64,000 bases of DNA from Paenibacillus sp. BJ-4 (GTDB lineage: Bacteria > Bacillota > Bacilli > Paenibacillales > Paenibacillaceae): positions 1 through 64,000 of the forward strand of contig NZ_JAIVEM010000044.1 in the NCBI RefSeq assembly GCF_020404765.1, in the 5' to 3' direction. Below the pieces are notes generated by a model. It did not search any database and was not told where the DNA came from. It worked only from the letters and a program-made list of their open reading frames with translations. Below, one piece after another: positions 37,411-46,608 of this stretch. Made by a program: the position numbers and the translations under genes. How positions within the stretch are numbered: the first letter of the stretch is position 1; each line of letters begins with the position of its first letter.

Positions 37411-38861
37411 GCTTTTTCAAAGTCAAGGATCGTATCCTCAGAGAAATCATATCCCAGCTCATTCATCATGCAAAAATCAAGCAAAGTATGTCTGATATCA
37501 TTTTTAACTACGGAGCAGTGACTCATCTTCTTTTCTTTGGACAAGGTATGCAAATCATCTGCTACAGCAACACATAGCGTACAAAAACGGAAATTCCAGC
37601 AGCTTTTACACGCATCCTCCGTGATGGTCCCTACATTTAAAATTCGGCTGATTTTATCCACCTCAAAGCCAGTGTCCACCTTTCCAATCTGCACCACCTC
37701 CGACTGCTCACTCACCCGTTCACACGGAAACAGATTTCCATGTACATCTGCAAACAAACGCTGAACACCAGGCACACAGGGTCCGCCATGATGCGCTTCT
37801 ATCGGCATCCCCGCAGAAGGCTTTCTATAATGAAACATTCGGAAATATAACTGAATATAATAGTCCTTAATCAGCTTGGAGACATGACTTTCATCCACTC
37901 TTCCAAACTTGGAGAGCATCATTTTAAAAACCTCATAGCCTCTCTGCTCAATAAATGCATTCCTGTATAAAATTTCATCCTTCACATAAGCATCGTTAAT
38001 GTAGGATGACCTTACACTGTACAGACTTTCGAATGTTTCATAATTCGTATAAAAATCATTGATGCAACCAAAATCATTGCGGGTATCCAGCACCACATTA
38101 AAATTAATCCATTCAAAAAGGGCCGGGTAATTCCTTTTAATTTTGTCCACATTGGCAATGATCGTATCGAAGGAGCCCCGCCCGTTAACAGCAAACCGTC
38201 TGTTTCTGTCATGATTCTCCTGATCTCCGTCCAGACTGATGGTAAGCACAAAACGATGTTCATCCAGAAAGGCCAAAATATCGTCATTAAGCAACGTACC
38301 ATTGGTCGTCAAATGAAAGCCTACATCTCTATACACTACCTGCTCCTTGATATATTCCACACATTGCTTGATCAACGGAAAATTAATGAGCGGCTCTCCC
38401 CCATAAAAACCAAAATCCAAACGGTCACTGTCTACTGACCGATCAATGACAAAATCAATACACTTGCGTGCTGTCTCAAAATCCATCATCAGACTGGTAT
38501 GACCTCGATTTTCATATCCTCCTGAATACACGCAATAAGAACATCTAAGATTGCAATTTTGAGTTACCTGCAAGGTGAGGGTCTTAAGCTGATGCTGCAG
38601 CATATGCTCCAAATGCTTCGTCTTGGGATGAATCACAATCTGCGGACGCTGTGAAGATAAAAATCCGTTATCCAACAAATCACGGATATACTGCTGCAAT
38701 TCCGGTGCAGCATCCATCTGATCCAGATCGAAGCTGGAATGCGAATTCAGAAAATGATAAGCCTCCTCTTTAATCCGCAGGATCAAGTTGGTATTGACAT
38801 CATATACATAATGGTGGAGTCTCGTCTGAAATGTGTATATAAAGGGTTGGCAAATGTTCAT
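37407..38861 (-). CDS. Radical SAM/SPASM Cys-rich peptide maturase (CcpM-like)
   Basis: A 484-residue enzyme with an N-terminal peptide-recognition region (about 1-95), the radical SAM core with cysteines C103, C107 and C110 in CNLRCSYC, the GGEPL motif and a C-terminal SPASM part with clustered cysteines (ACKSCWNFRFCTLC near residues 405-420). These sites hold one SAM-cleaving and further auxiliary iron-sulfur clusters. Relatives act on Cys-rich precursors and form thioether links. The precursor with seven cysteines is encoded 73 bases upstream on the same strand, past a small hairpin, and the next gene overlaps this one, which ties all of them into one maturation operon. Confidence 0.88.
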   Translation of the reverse strand: MNICQPFIYTFQTRLHHYVYDVNTNLILRIKEEAYHFLNSHSSFDLDQMDAAPELQQYIRDLLDNGFLSSQRPQIVIHPKTKHLEHMLQHQLKTLTLQVTQNCNLRCSYCVYSGGYENRGHTSLMMDFETARKCIDFVIDRSVDSDRLDFGFYGGEPLINFPLIKQCVEYIKEQVVYRDVGFHLTTNGTLLNDDILAFLDEHRFVLTISLDGDQENHDRNRRFAVNGRGSFDTIIANVDKIKRNYPALFEWINFNVVLDTRNDFGCINDFYTNYETFESLYSVRSSYINDAYVKDEILYRNAFIEQRGYEVFKMMLSKFGRVDESHVSKLIKDYYIQLYFRMFHYRKPSAGMPIEAHHGGPCVPGVQRLFADVHGNLFPCERVSEQSEVVQIGKVDTGFEVDKISRILNVGTITEDACKSCWNFRFCTLCVAVADDLHTLSKEKKMSHCSVVKNDIRHTLLDFCMMNELGYDFSEDTILDFEKA

Positions 38862-38897
38862 AATTCACACCTACTCTGTTTTGATGTGGACAGAAGA

Positions 38898-38914
38898 GCC
38901 TGAAATTCCCAGGC
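38898..38914 (-). terminator. Small hairpin between precursor and maturase genes
   Basis: GCCTG (38898-38902) and CAGGC (38910-38914) form a short stem followed on the minus strand by TCTTCTGT. Such weak hairpins after RiPP precursor genes let the peptide mRNA exceed the enzyme mRNA. Confidence 0.4.
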
Positions 38915-38934
38915 CCCTCCATACAGATACAAGC

Positions 38935-39120
38935 TTAATAATTGCCAATTCCAGTTCCATTATCTCTGCGATAAGAGCCGTCACTTTCTCGCTGAGTATT
39001 GGAGCTTCGAGTCAGACTGCCTGCGCAATAACAGGAGCAAGGACAATAACAGGAACAACCACAGCCAAATGCCTCAATCGTGTCGCCTACAGTTGCACTT
39101 CTTTTCACAAGCTTACGCAT
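38935..39120 (-). CDS. RiPP precursor with seven alternating cysteines (CLI_3235/Clo7bot type)
   Basis: A 61-residue precursor. The leader begins MRKLVKRSATVGDTIEAF, as in the CLI_3235-class bacteriocin precursors of clostridia, whose leaders have the same basic start and TIEA-type end. The core has cysteines at 20, 22, 24, 26, 28, 30 and 32 in a strict alternating pattern (CGCSCYCPCSCYC), followed by a Ser/Asn/Gly/Arg-rich tail of about 28 residues. Seven cysteines are the hallmark of this family. The maturase is encoded directly downstream and an exporter upstream. GGGAGGAG lies nine bases before the ATG. The final structure, and whether the tail is removed, are unknown. Confidence 0.85.
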   Translation of the reverse strand: MRKLVKRSATVGDTIEAFGCGCSCYCPCSCYCAGSLTRSSNTQRESDGSYRRDNGTGIGNY

Positions 39121-39224
39121 GTTAAACTACTCCTCCCATTCATAATATGATGTAAAAGGGTGTTCACCTATACTAATTCCTTGCATGGTGTTAAATCACA
39201 CTGTGAAAGCGTTTGTTTTTTTCA

Positions 39225-40967
39225 TCATTTTATTGCAGCCTCTTCATGCTCGAATACCCATTCTCTGTAACCGGCATGACCGTTCATAAAATAGGAATGT
39301 GACCCTATTTGAGCTGGCTCGCCTTTCTCCAGCAAAATGACTTTATCGACATGTGCTAATACCTCGCTCCGATGTGTAACGATCATTACGGTCTTGTCAC
39401 GTAAACGGGTCTTCAACAATTGCTGGACATTTAGCCTGGCTGCCGTATCCAAATTGGAGGTCACCTCATCAAAAATAAACAATGGCGCTTCCCTGACCAA
39501 GGCCCGAGCCATGGCAATTTTCTGTCTTTGACCACCCGACAACCTGGAGCCATTCGAGCCTATTGGGAAATCATCTGCCAAGCTCTGAACCAATTCTTCC
39601 AAACCAACCTCCGCGATAATAGCCTCTATTTCATCATTCTTGACTTCTGCGCCCAAGCGGATATTATCAAAAATAGTAGTATCAAATAAATACACCTGCT
39701 GACTGACCAAGGCTATTTGATTTCGATACTCATCTATTTCATAGCTTTGAACGTCAATACCGTCATAAGTGATCATTCCTTGGTCAGGCTGGGCGAATCT
39801 CATCATCAGATCCAGCAGCGTAGACTTCCCTGCTCCATTTGCCCCAATGATCGCTACCTTTTCCCCCCGGGCAATCCTAAAATTCAAGTGACACAGGACG
39901 GGTTCGTCCTTACTATAGGAAAAAGAGACATTATGAAATGCAATGTGATCTTCGAGTGACGGCTCAGATAGGACAGACGCTGGAGTGACCGAATTAGATG
40001 TCTCTTCCTCTGCCCAATCCAAAAACTGATAATATCGAATGGCGGAAGGAACCACTTCAGCCAGCATGTAACCAATATTTAAAATAGCGAAAACAGGTGT
40101 GGTAACATAGGCACTGTAAGAAACAAAGGCAAAAATACCGCCTACACTGAGCTGTAAACGAAAAATAAGATTAGCTCCAACAACATACAGAAGCATCATG
40201 AGGAGTTGAACTAAAATTGATTCCGAAGCCATATTCCACGCGTCCAGAAGTGATAACTTCCGTTCCGAATCTACAATTCGACGCTGCTTGGATGAGAACT
40301 GCTGGTGCCTATGTGGAATAAGACCAAACATTCGCTGCTCCTTCATGCCTCCGATAGATTCCCCAAACCACTGGGCAAAATCACTACTGCCTTCAATTAA
40401 ATCTCCCACTAGTCTTTTTCTGCGCTTCACAAAGTACTTCACAACAACATATTTGATAGGTAAAAAAAAGAGCACAATTACAGTCATCTTCCAGTTAATA
40501 AGCAGCAATCCGCATAAACCACCAATCATGCTGAACGCCTGCATAATGATAAAAAATATTCCGCTATCCGTGATCCTCGATACATTGCCTACATCTGTAC
40601 TAATTTGGTTTAGCAGTTCAGCTTCATTGGTTCGGTTAAAATAACTCATTCGGATTCTTGTCAGATGCAGATACGCCTTTTCAAATAAAGAGAAGGTAAC
40701 CTGTGCGCTTAAGCCTGCCCGAAAGGTTTCTTTACACACGTTCAGCAGCTTGTCCAAGCAAACGATTAAAAACGCAGCAGAAGTGTACAGGATTACAGCC
40801 TGCATATTCCCTTTCAGGAGACCCTGGTCCACAATCATTTTGCTTGTCAAAGGCAATAATATATTCAAGCCCGCTGATACGATTAGACATGCCAAAATGA
40901 TAGTGATCGTCTTCAGATAAGGTCTAAATGTTGCCGCCAAACGTTTGTATACTATGGATTCTTTCAT
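39225..40967 (-). CDS. ABC exporter (fused membrane and ATPase domains) of the Cys-rich peptide cluster
   Basis: A 580-residue half-transporter with six membrane helices (about 15-310) and a C-terminal ATPase: Walker A GANGAGKST, signature LSGGQRQKIAMARAL and Walker B LFIFDEVTSNLD, with a His switch in THRSE. No C39 peptidase domain is fused, so leader removal needs a separate enzyme, which may be the cluster subtilase. I chose ATG 40967 with AAGGGGG seven bases before it over an upstream ATG at 41021. The gene precedes the precursor gene on the same strand by about 100 bases. Export of the mature peptide is the likely role. Confidence 0.85.
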   Translation of the reverse strand: MKESIVYKRLAATFRPYLKTITIILACLIVSAGLNILLPLTSKMIVDQGLLKGNMQAVILYTSAAFLIVCLDKLLNVCKETFRAGLSAQVTFSLFEKAYLHLTRIRMSYFNRTNEAELLNQISTDVGNVSRITDSGIFFIIMQAFSMIGGLCGLLLINWKMTVIVLFFLPIKYVVVKYFVKRRKRLVGDLIEGSSDFAQWFGESIGGMKEQRMFGLIPHRHQQFSSKQRRIVDSERKLSLLDAWNMASESILVQLLMMLLYVVGANLIFRLQLSVGGIFAFVSYSAYVTTPVFAILNIGYMLAEVVPSAIRYYQFLDWAEEETSNSVTPASVLSEPSLEDHIAFHNVSFSYSKDEPVLCHLNFRIARGEKVAIIGANGAGKSTLLDLMMRFAQPDQGMITYDGIDVQSYEIDEYRNQIALVSQQVYLFDTTIFDNIRLGAEVKNDEIEAIIAEVGLEELVQSLADDFPIGSNGSRLSGGQRQKIAMARALVREAPLFIFDEVTSNLDTAARLNVQQLLKTRLRDKTVMIVTHRSEVLAHVDKVILLEKGEPAQIGSHSYFMNGHAGYREWVFEHEEAAIK

Positions 40968-41188
40968 CCTTTTCCCCCTTCCAACTAATGCATCATCCAC
41001 TCTCCAATTAACTAATTCCATATCAGAATCAAAATCACCTTAAAATGTCTCTTAACTGTTCTAGTAATTCCACATTTTACGAGATTAAATATGATTTTTG
41101 TCATTCTTGAAAATTGGTATTAATGTATATGATTGGAACGAACAAAGATCATTTATTCTTTTTATCCGTCCAAAGGGGGCTTGAATAA

Positions 41189-41776
41189 ATGCCGACCACG
41201 ATGGTTATCGACTGTTGCAAAGAGGATCAGTGCAGAGGTAGTTCCAGATGCTTTTACAGAAAAATTTGCGAACTTTATCTGAGCGAGGTATATCGTTTCT
41301 GTATGCATTTAATCAAGAATCAGTCTTGCTTTAAATTTATGGCAGAAGAATGTACACAAGATACTTTTGTAGCGGCGAGACAGCAATTGGTCAAGCTCAA
41401 ACATCACCCTAATGTAAAGGGTTGGCTGTACCTTACGGCTAAAAATCTCATATATAAATCACTTAGGTGCTACTATACACAAAAAAAGCATGAAACTACG
41501 CTTGAATGTGAGAAGATATGTAGTTTTTCAAATTCGGTAGAAGAAGAGTGGGAGAATCGAAGGCTGGGAGATGTAGATACAATTATCGTTAACATACTGA
41601 TGCAGCTTTCCAAAAATGAATATACGCTCTATCAGGACTACTTTTGTCAACAACTGCCTGTGCCCTTCCTCGCTGTTAAGTATAATATTTCGGTTACGGC
41701 GACAACGACTCGTATCTACAGATTGAAAAGAAAAATTCGTACATTATCCCATCAATATTGTCTGACTCATATATAA
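41189..41776 (+). CDS. ECF-like sigma factor of the RiPP region
   Basis: A 195-residue sigma-70-family protein. Region 2 lies around residues 25-95 (AEECTQDTFVAARQQL and NVKGWLYLTAKNLIYKSLR), with a divergent linker, and region 4 near 140-190 (LPVPFLAVKYNISVTATTTRIYRLKRKIRTL) provides the DNA-binding helix. The first 25 residues contain four cysteines, which might sense metal or redox state. It is divergent from the exporter gene and is the natural candidate to control the peptide genes. No anti-sigma gene is adjacent. A decayed second copy of its 3' end exists at about 48.4 kb. Confidence 0.75.
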   Translation: MPTTMVIDCCKEDQCRGSSRCFYRKICELYLSEVYRFCMHLIKNQSCFKFMAEECTQDTFVAARQQLVKLKHHPNVKGWLYLTAKNLIYKSLRCYYTQKKHETTLECEKICSFSNSVEEEWENRRLGDVDTIIVNILMQLSKNEYTLYQDYFCQQLPVPFLAVKYNISVTATTTRIYRLKRKIRTLSHQYCLTHI

Positions 41777-41802
41777 ATATGCTCATGTGAAGCAAAAAAA
41801 GA

Positions 41803-41840
41803 AGCAGAGCCTCTCTTTCAAAGAGAAGCTCTGCTGTTTG
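41803..41840. terminator. Bidirectional terminator between sigma gene and second RiPP locus
   Basis: AGCAGAGCCTCTCTT (41803-41817) pairs with AAGAGAAGCTCTGCT (41821-41835) around a three-base loop. On the minus strand it is followed by TTCTTTTTTT. It serves the convergent sigma and transporter genes. Confidence 0.88.
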
Positions 41841-41950
41841 TATTGTGACTTTGATTAGTATTCACGAGATACTCTACATAGTCTACTTCTCGTAAGGTAA
41901 AAAACATTATTGTTCACATTCCAACTGTTTGGCGGAATCTCTATACACAG

Positions 41951-43798
41951 TTAACGTGCATCATTAGTAACTAGCGCTTCTTGGAATGTATTAATTTCAT
42001 CAGAAAATAAGTCATAGTAAAGCCCTCGACTTTTAATTAGTTCTTGGTGGGTTCCTTCTTCTACAATCTGGCCCTTGTCCAGAACTAAAATTTTACCTGC
42101 ATATAAAACAGAGGTATAGCGATGAGAAATGTAGAGGCATAGTCTATCATTTACAAATTTTTGAAATTGGCGAAATACTTGTTTTTCTGATTCTGGATCA
42201 AGAAATGAACTGGGCTCATCTAATACATAAACGTCAGCATCTTTGAAGAGCGCTCTGGATATCGCCATTTTTTGCCATTGACCTCCTGAAAGCTGTATAC
42301 CTCCTTCAAAGTTTCTTCCTAGCTGTTGTTCTAATTGATTAGGCAAATCTCGTATTACCTTATCTACTCCAGTATGTTGTGCCGATTCCCATATCCTGGT
42401 ATCAAGTTCAAGATGTCCTATACTGCCAAAGCCTATATTTTCTCTTACTGAAAAATCGAATTGAACAAAATCTTGAAATATAACGCCTATTCTGTCGTAA
42501 AGCGTTTCTTTGTTATAATTCCGAATCGAGATAGAATTGATTAAAATATCTCCTTTAAAATCTTCATATAATCCCGTTAAAAGCTTTATTACTGTTGTCT
42601 TTCCTGATCCGTTTCTGCCCACTAGAGCAAGGGATTCTCCACGCTTCATTTTAAAGCTTACATCTTTGAGAGCTAATTCTTTTTGATCTGGGTAGGCAAA
42701 TGAAACTTTTTTAAATTCTATGCATTCTATTGTTGCATTAGCTCGTACACCTGATTCTCTTAGTAGCATACCAGAATTCTCTTGTTTATGATTTATGTTA
42801 AAAAAAGCGAATAATTCATCTAGATACAGATTATGATCACACAATGAAATCAACCCTTGAGATACCGTATTTATATTTTGATTAGTTAATAATACTGCTT
42901 GAACTAATGCATAAATACTGCCAACAAGTAATTTTTCTTGCCATGATATTTGTATGATCATTATCAAAGCAATGGCTATAAATAATGTACTTATTACTTG
43001 AAAAGACAAATATAAATAGATACGTTTTTTTGCTAAATACTTATCCTCTTTATAGAAAATATCAAAAATGCTCTTATATTTTGCTGTAAAGTAATCACTA
43101 AGTTGATACAATACGATTTCTTTAAAAGACTTTTCATTAGTTAACAAGTAATTTATATACCTGGATTTGCGTTGTAAAGGAGCCCGTTTCTTCTTGGCTA
43201 TATATTGGATTTGTGTGAACCTCAGTAAAGAATAAAATGATGCTAGGGGGGGAACGATGAGAATGAGTAAAATCCACCATCTGAACGCTATTAAAATGGC
43301 AATGCTAGAGCATAACGTGACCATGGAACTTAAGAAATTAATGAGTTCTTTATAGATCTGGATAGGCCTATCTATCGAGTCGTTCTGTACTCTTTTGAGT
43401 TGATTATGTACTTGCGGATTTTCAAAATCCGCAAGATTAAATGTTGATGTTTGTAATACTATTAATGTTTGCAATTGATTTATCAGAGCGATCTGGAATA
43501 GTTTATCAGAATACTCAATTAAACTTGAAATGAGCAGACCACAAAACATCACGAGAATTAAGGGGAACACTGCGCTTATTTGAAGCGTATGCGATAATGA
43601 TTTGGTCTCAATTTCAGAAACCAGATACTGTATGGAAAGAAGGTTGGCAATCGGGAGTATTCCTTTTAGAAGATAACCAATAATGATGATAATAAAATAG
43701 GTAGGTTCTGTACTCCATAATAATTTAGATAACTTCGGCCAATATTGGAATGAATGAAATATAGCTCTTGTATTCAAATGGTCTGCCTCACGTTCCAT
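41951..43798 (-). CDS. ABC exporter of the freyrasin-type locus
   Basis: A half-transporter of about 615 residues. Six helices in the first 330 residues are followed by an ATPase with Walker A GRNGSGKTT, signature LSGGQWQKMAISRAL and Walker B VYVLDEPSSFLD. The layout and the Trp in the signature region resemble exporters of lantibiotic and other RiPP loci. No peptidase domain is fused. It is the last gene of the minus-strand locus and is noticeably AT-rich compared with the surrounding metabolic genes, a sign of separate origin. ATG 43798 has AAAGGG nine bases upstream; ATG 43807 would directly follow it. Confidence 0.83.
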   Translation of the reverse strand: MEREADHLNTRAIFHSFQYWPKLSKLLWSTEPTYFIIIIIGYLLKGILPIANLLSIQYLVSEIETKSLSHTLQISAVFPLILVMFCGLLISSLIEYSDKLFQIALINQLQTLIVLQTSTFNLADFENPQVHNQLKRVQNDSIDRPIQIYKELINFLSSMVTLCSSIAILIAFRWWILLILIVPPLASFYSLLRFTQIQYIAKKKRAPLQRKSRYINYLLTNEKSFKEIVLYQLSDYFTAKYKSIFDIFYKEDKYLAKKRIYLYLSFQVISTLFIAIALIMIIQISWQEKLLVGSIYALVQAVLLTNQNINTVSQGLISLCDHNLYLDELFAFFNINHKQENSGMLLRESGVRANATIECIEFKKVSFAYPDQKELALKDVSFKMKRGESLALVGRNGSGKTTVIKLLTGLYEDFKGDILINSISIRNYNKETLYDRIGVIFQDFVQFDFSVRENIGFGSIGHLELDTRIWESAQHTGVDKVIRDLPNQLEQQLGRNFEGGIQLSGGQWQKMAISRALFKDADVYVLDEPSSFLDPESEKQVFRQFQKFVNDRLCLYISHRYTSVLYAGKILVLDKGQIVEEGTHQELIKSRGLYYDLFSDEINTFQEALVTNDAR

Positions 43799-43865
43799 GC
43801 ATTCCATCCCTTTCTTTTATATCTACTATATATCGGTTCTTCACGAATTCTCGCTATTTTAGCTC

Positions 43866-45032
43866 TCAGTCGCCCTGAAGTGTATAGACATGCGCGGGAT
43901 TTCTTCTGCGAACTTCCAGAACAATGTCACTTTTGATGTGCCTAAAAGCTTCAACTTGCTCATTGGACAAGTGGGGTGATTGCGGCAAAATGTAATCAAT
44001 CCACTTACTGGCCCAATCCATCCCGAAATTGAACTCTAAAAGCTTATTTGAATAAATATTAATTTGAAGTTTATTATGATTTTGCACTATTATTTCCGGT
44101 TCGAGCGATGACATGGAGTGCATTCGGGTGATTTCCAAGGTATAGCGAACCGGGTGTGTCTCCTTTTTCTTAGCCACTTGATACAGTGTTTCAAAGAGGG
44201 TGGCAAATTGCTTCGCCTGATACGAACTAATCCCCTTATACTCTACTTGTGTTTGTCCCACAGTTATTTTTTGAAACGATGATGTCTGTACATTCTCATT
44301 AAATAGCCCCTCATATCCCCACACGCCAATCAGCAGGCTACAGGCAAGGACAGTACTGATCCAAGGGATTATAGACTTTTTGCCGCCTCCGCGCCGACTG
44401 GATAACAATGTGCCTAATCCGTAAAATAATAAACTACAGCCTAAGAGTCCAAAGAGATTTCGCCAGTTGATCATATAGGGGTTGAATATATTCACTACAG
44501 GAGATATGTAACGAAACTTTTCATTAAAAGACCAGGAAACTAAACCTATAGGAAGGTAAAAAGCAAGGAGAAAGGTGAAGGCCAACCCATAATGCTTTAC
44601 TACCTGCCCCAACAGGAGACCCAACATCGACGAAAAAACACTAGAAAAAAATACAATGATAACCAAATTCCATAATGATACATCAGCGAATGATTTCCAT
44701 AAAAGTCCTACCATCATGAGCAAGAGAGGAAATGAAAGAATTAAAGAAACATAAAGCTGGTAAGTGATTAGACGGTAATTAGGAAAGACAGAAATATATA
44801 TATACGGCTCTGTATGATTACGATTATGTATACTCGCAATCTGTAAAGAAAAAAAAGCTACAAATAACAAGTTAACACTATAAGTTATTGCAATACCTTC
44901 ATTCATTATTAAATTGAATAAAATAACCACACTAAAGGAAACGAGCAAGGTTACTGCTTGTTCTCTTCGGAGTAAAAGCTGTAGCCAGAAACGAACTATA
45001 ATTCCATTCATTCTTGTACCCTCGCCATCCAT
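43866..45032 (-). CDS. ABC-2-type permease, second unit of a self-protection transporter
   Basis: A 388-residue membrane protein with about six helices in the first 250 residues and a soluble C-terminal part of about 140 residues that faces outside or the cytoplasm (VGQTQVEYKGISSYQAK to the end). It overlaps the preceding permease gene by 25 bases, which indicates translational coupling. Together with that permease and the separate ATPase it makes a three-gene ABC unit like those that give immunity or efflux in bacteriocin loci. I do not recognise a named family for the soluble domain. Confidence 0.65.
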   Translation of the reverse strand: MDGEGTRMNGIIVRFWLQLLLRREQAVTLLVSFSVVILFNLIMNEGIAITYSVNLLFVAFFSLQIASIHNRNHTEPYIYISVFPNYRLITYQLYVSLILSFPLLLMMVGLLWKSFADVSLWNLVIIVFFSSVFSSMLGLLLGQVVKHYGLAFTFLLAFYLPIGLVSWSFNEKFRYISPVVNIFNPYMINWRNLFGLLGCSLLFYGLGTLLSSRRGGGKKSIIPWISTVLACSLLIGVWGYEGLFNENVQTSSFQKITVGQTQVEYKGISSYQAKQFATLFETLYQVAKKKETHPVRYTLEITRMHSMSSLEPEIIVQNHNKLQINIYSNKLLEFNFGMDWASKWIDYILPQSPHLSNEQVEAFRHIKSDIVLEVRRRNPAHVYTLQGD

Positions 45033-45697
45033 AGATGATTACTGACTTTCATCAATACCCACATAAGCAAAAATAGAAATATTCGCCCGAAAGCAAACGA
45101 CCATGTGAAAAAGTTAGAAGTAATCCAATCCGGATTAAACCAGATGGATATGTAGGGCAAATTAATAGTAATACTGGTTAAAAGGTAGACGAGCATTACA
45201 ATGTTCACATACAGTTGTTTACGTAAGAGCAAGTTCAATATGACGGTAACTTGAACAGAATATCCCATAGTTGCTACACCCGCTACTGTTAGAGGAAGCA
45301 GTGTCAAGAATGGAGCCTTACCATGAGTCGTCCATTGAACTACACAAATCATAGCTAAAGCGACAAACTGAAATAAGCAAACCACTCCCCATAATACACA
45401 ACTCTTACAATAAAAATATTGAGCTCCTGTATGCAATTTAGGCATAATAACAGAAGAGATCATTTTTTGCTTTTCGTCATCATAAAGAACAGAATACATT
45501 AACGGCATTAGTAATATGGTAAAGAACATTTGTCCATGATGCAAAAATATCCATAACTCGTTATTCTTATTCCCTGCTCCTAGATATAGAAATAAAGGAA
45601 TTAAAAAACAAGAGAACGTTAGTGCTATAAAAAACACTACACTTTTCTTCATAAGCAAAACTTCAAATTGAACTAGGGCTCTGATTACTTGTCCCAT
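45008..45697 (-). CDS. ABC-2-type permease, first unit of a self-protection transporter
   Basis: A 229-residue integral membrane protein with about six helices and no catalytic motif. Its ATG at 45697 lies five bases after the ATPase stop codon, and GGAGGAG ten bases before it is inside the end of that gene. An overlapping longer frame from 45835 would be antiparallel to the good site and is unlikely. The ATPase-permease-permease order is typical for lantibiotic-type immunity transporters, so protection against the freyrasin-like peptide is inferred. Confidence 0.7.
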   Translation of the reverse strand: MGQVIRALVQFEVLLMKKSVVFFIALTFSCFLIPLFLYLGAGNKNNELWIFLHHGQMFFTILLMPLMYSVLYDDEKQKMISSVIMPKLHTGAQYFYCKSCVLWGVVCLFQFVALAMICVVQWTTHGKAPFLTLLPLTVAGVATMGYSVQVTVILNLLLRKQLYVNIVMLVYLLTSITINLPYISIWFNPDWITSNFFTWSFAFGRIFLFLLMWVLMKVSNHLWMARVQE

Positions 45698-45701
45698 TCT
45701 G

Positions 45702-46589
45702 CTAACTCTCCTCCGGATCGGAAATGTACAGATACGCATCCTCAAGATTAGCCGTTTCGGGTGTGACTTCTGTACAACAATCTGGAGGGTGGTTACACAA
45801 TAATCGAGCCTGAATTCTTCCTTCCTTCCGCACAATGGAGATGATTCGAGCTTGTTGGCTTAATTGTTCCAATTGACGCTTGCCAACATCAACCAACCAT
45901 ACTTTACCCTCGACAGTTCGAATCATATCGTCTATAGCCCCTTGATACAGACAACGGCCTTCTTTTAAAACGAGTAGTTTGTCACATGTGCTTGAAACGT
46001 CAGGAACAATATGAGTAGATAACAATATAATCCGGTCTTCTCCATAATTCTGAAGCAAATTTCGAAAAGCAATTCGTTCTTTGGGATCCAGTCCAACCGT
46101 AGGCTCATCAACAATTAACAACTTAGGCTGTCCTAACATAGCTTGGGCAATTCCTAAGCGCTGTTTCATTCCCCCAGACAGCTGTTTTATTTTTTTATGA
46201 ACTTGATCGATAAGTCCCACCTCAATTAATCGCTGTGATGTCTCCTCTTGAATATGACGCTTACCTTGAATACCTTTTAAAGCCGCCAAATAGTTCATAG
46301 ATTCCAAAATGGTTACATTTGAAAAAAAATCAAAATGCTGCGGCAAGTAACCCAGTAAAGAACGAATAGCATCCGGTTCTTTTTTCAAAGAATGTCCGAA
46401 TATTTCAACTTCCCCTCGGTCGAATCTAAGTAAAGTGGCAAGAATTTTCATTAAAGTGGTCTTACCCGCCCCATTGTCTCCGAGCAGCCCGAATATACCA
46501 TTATCAATGTGAAAATGAAGCTCGTTGAGTACTTGGTGAGAACCATATGACTTACTTAAAGCTCGAATATCAATTGTCAAATGACACAT
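45702..46589 (-). CDS. ABC transporter ATPase of the freyrasin-type locus
   Basis: A 295-residue ATPase of the type that pairs with ABC-2 permeases. Walker A is GDNGAGKTT, the signature is LSGGMKQRLGIAQAM and Walker B is LLIVDEPTVGLDP. The C-terminal 70 residues form the small domain common in bacteriocin-immunity ATPases. It lies 19 bases after the radical SAM gene and directly before two permease genes. Export of the product or immunity are both possible; the separate fused exporter makes immunity more likely for this one. Confidence 0.85.
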   Translation of the reverse strand: MCHLTIDIRALSKSYGSHQVLNELHFHIDNGIFGLLGDNGAGKTTLMKILATLLRFDRGEVEIFGHSLKKEPDAIRSLLGYLPQHFDFFSNVTILESMNYLAALKGIQGKRHIQEETSQRLIEVGLIDQVHKKIKQLSGGMKQRLGIAQAMLGQPKLLIVDEPTVGLDPKERIAFRNLLQNYGEDRIILLSTHIVPDVSSTCDKLLVLKEGRCLYQGAIDDMIRTVEGKVWLVDVGKRQLEQLSQQARIISIVRKEGRIQARLLCNHPPDCCTEVTPETANLEDAYLYISDPEES

Positions 46590-46608
46590 CCTCCAATAGT
46601 TGTTCTTG

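Noticed and set aside
45702-45835. Upstream extension of the first permease gene to 45835
   Set aside because: It would overlap the end of the ATPase gene by 134 bases with no ribosome site, while ATG 45697 has one and begins a normal membrane protein.
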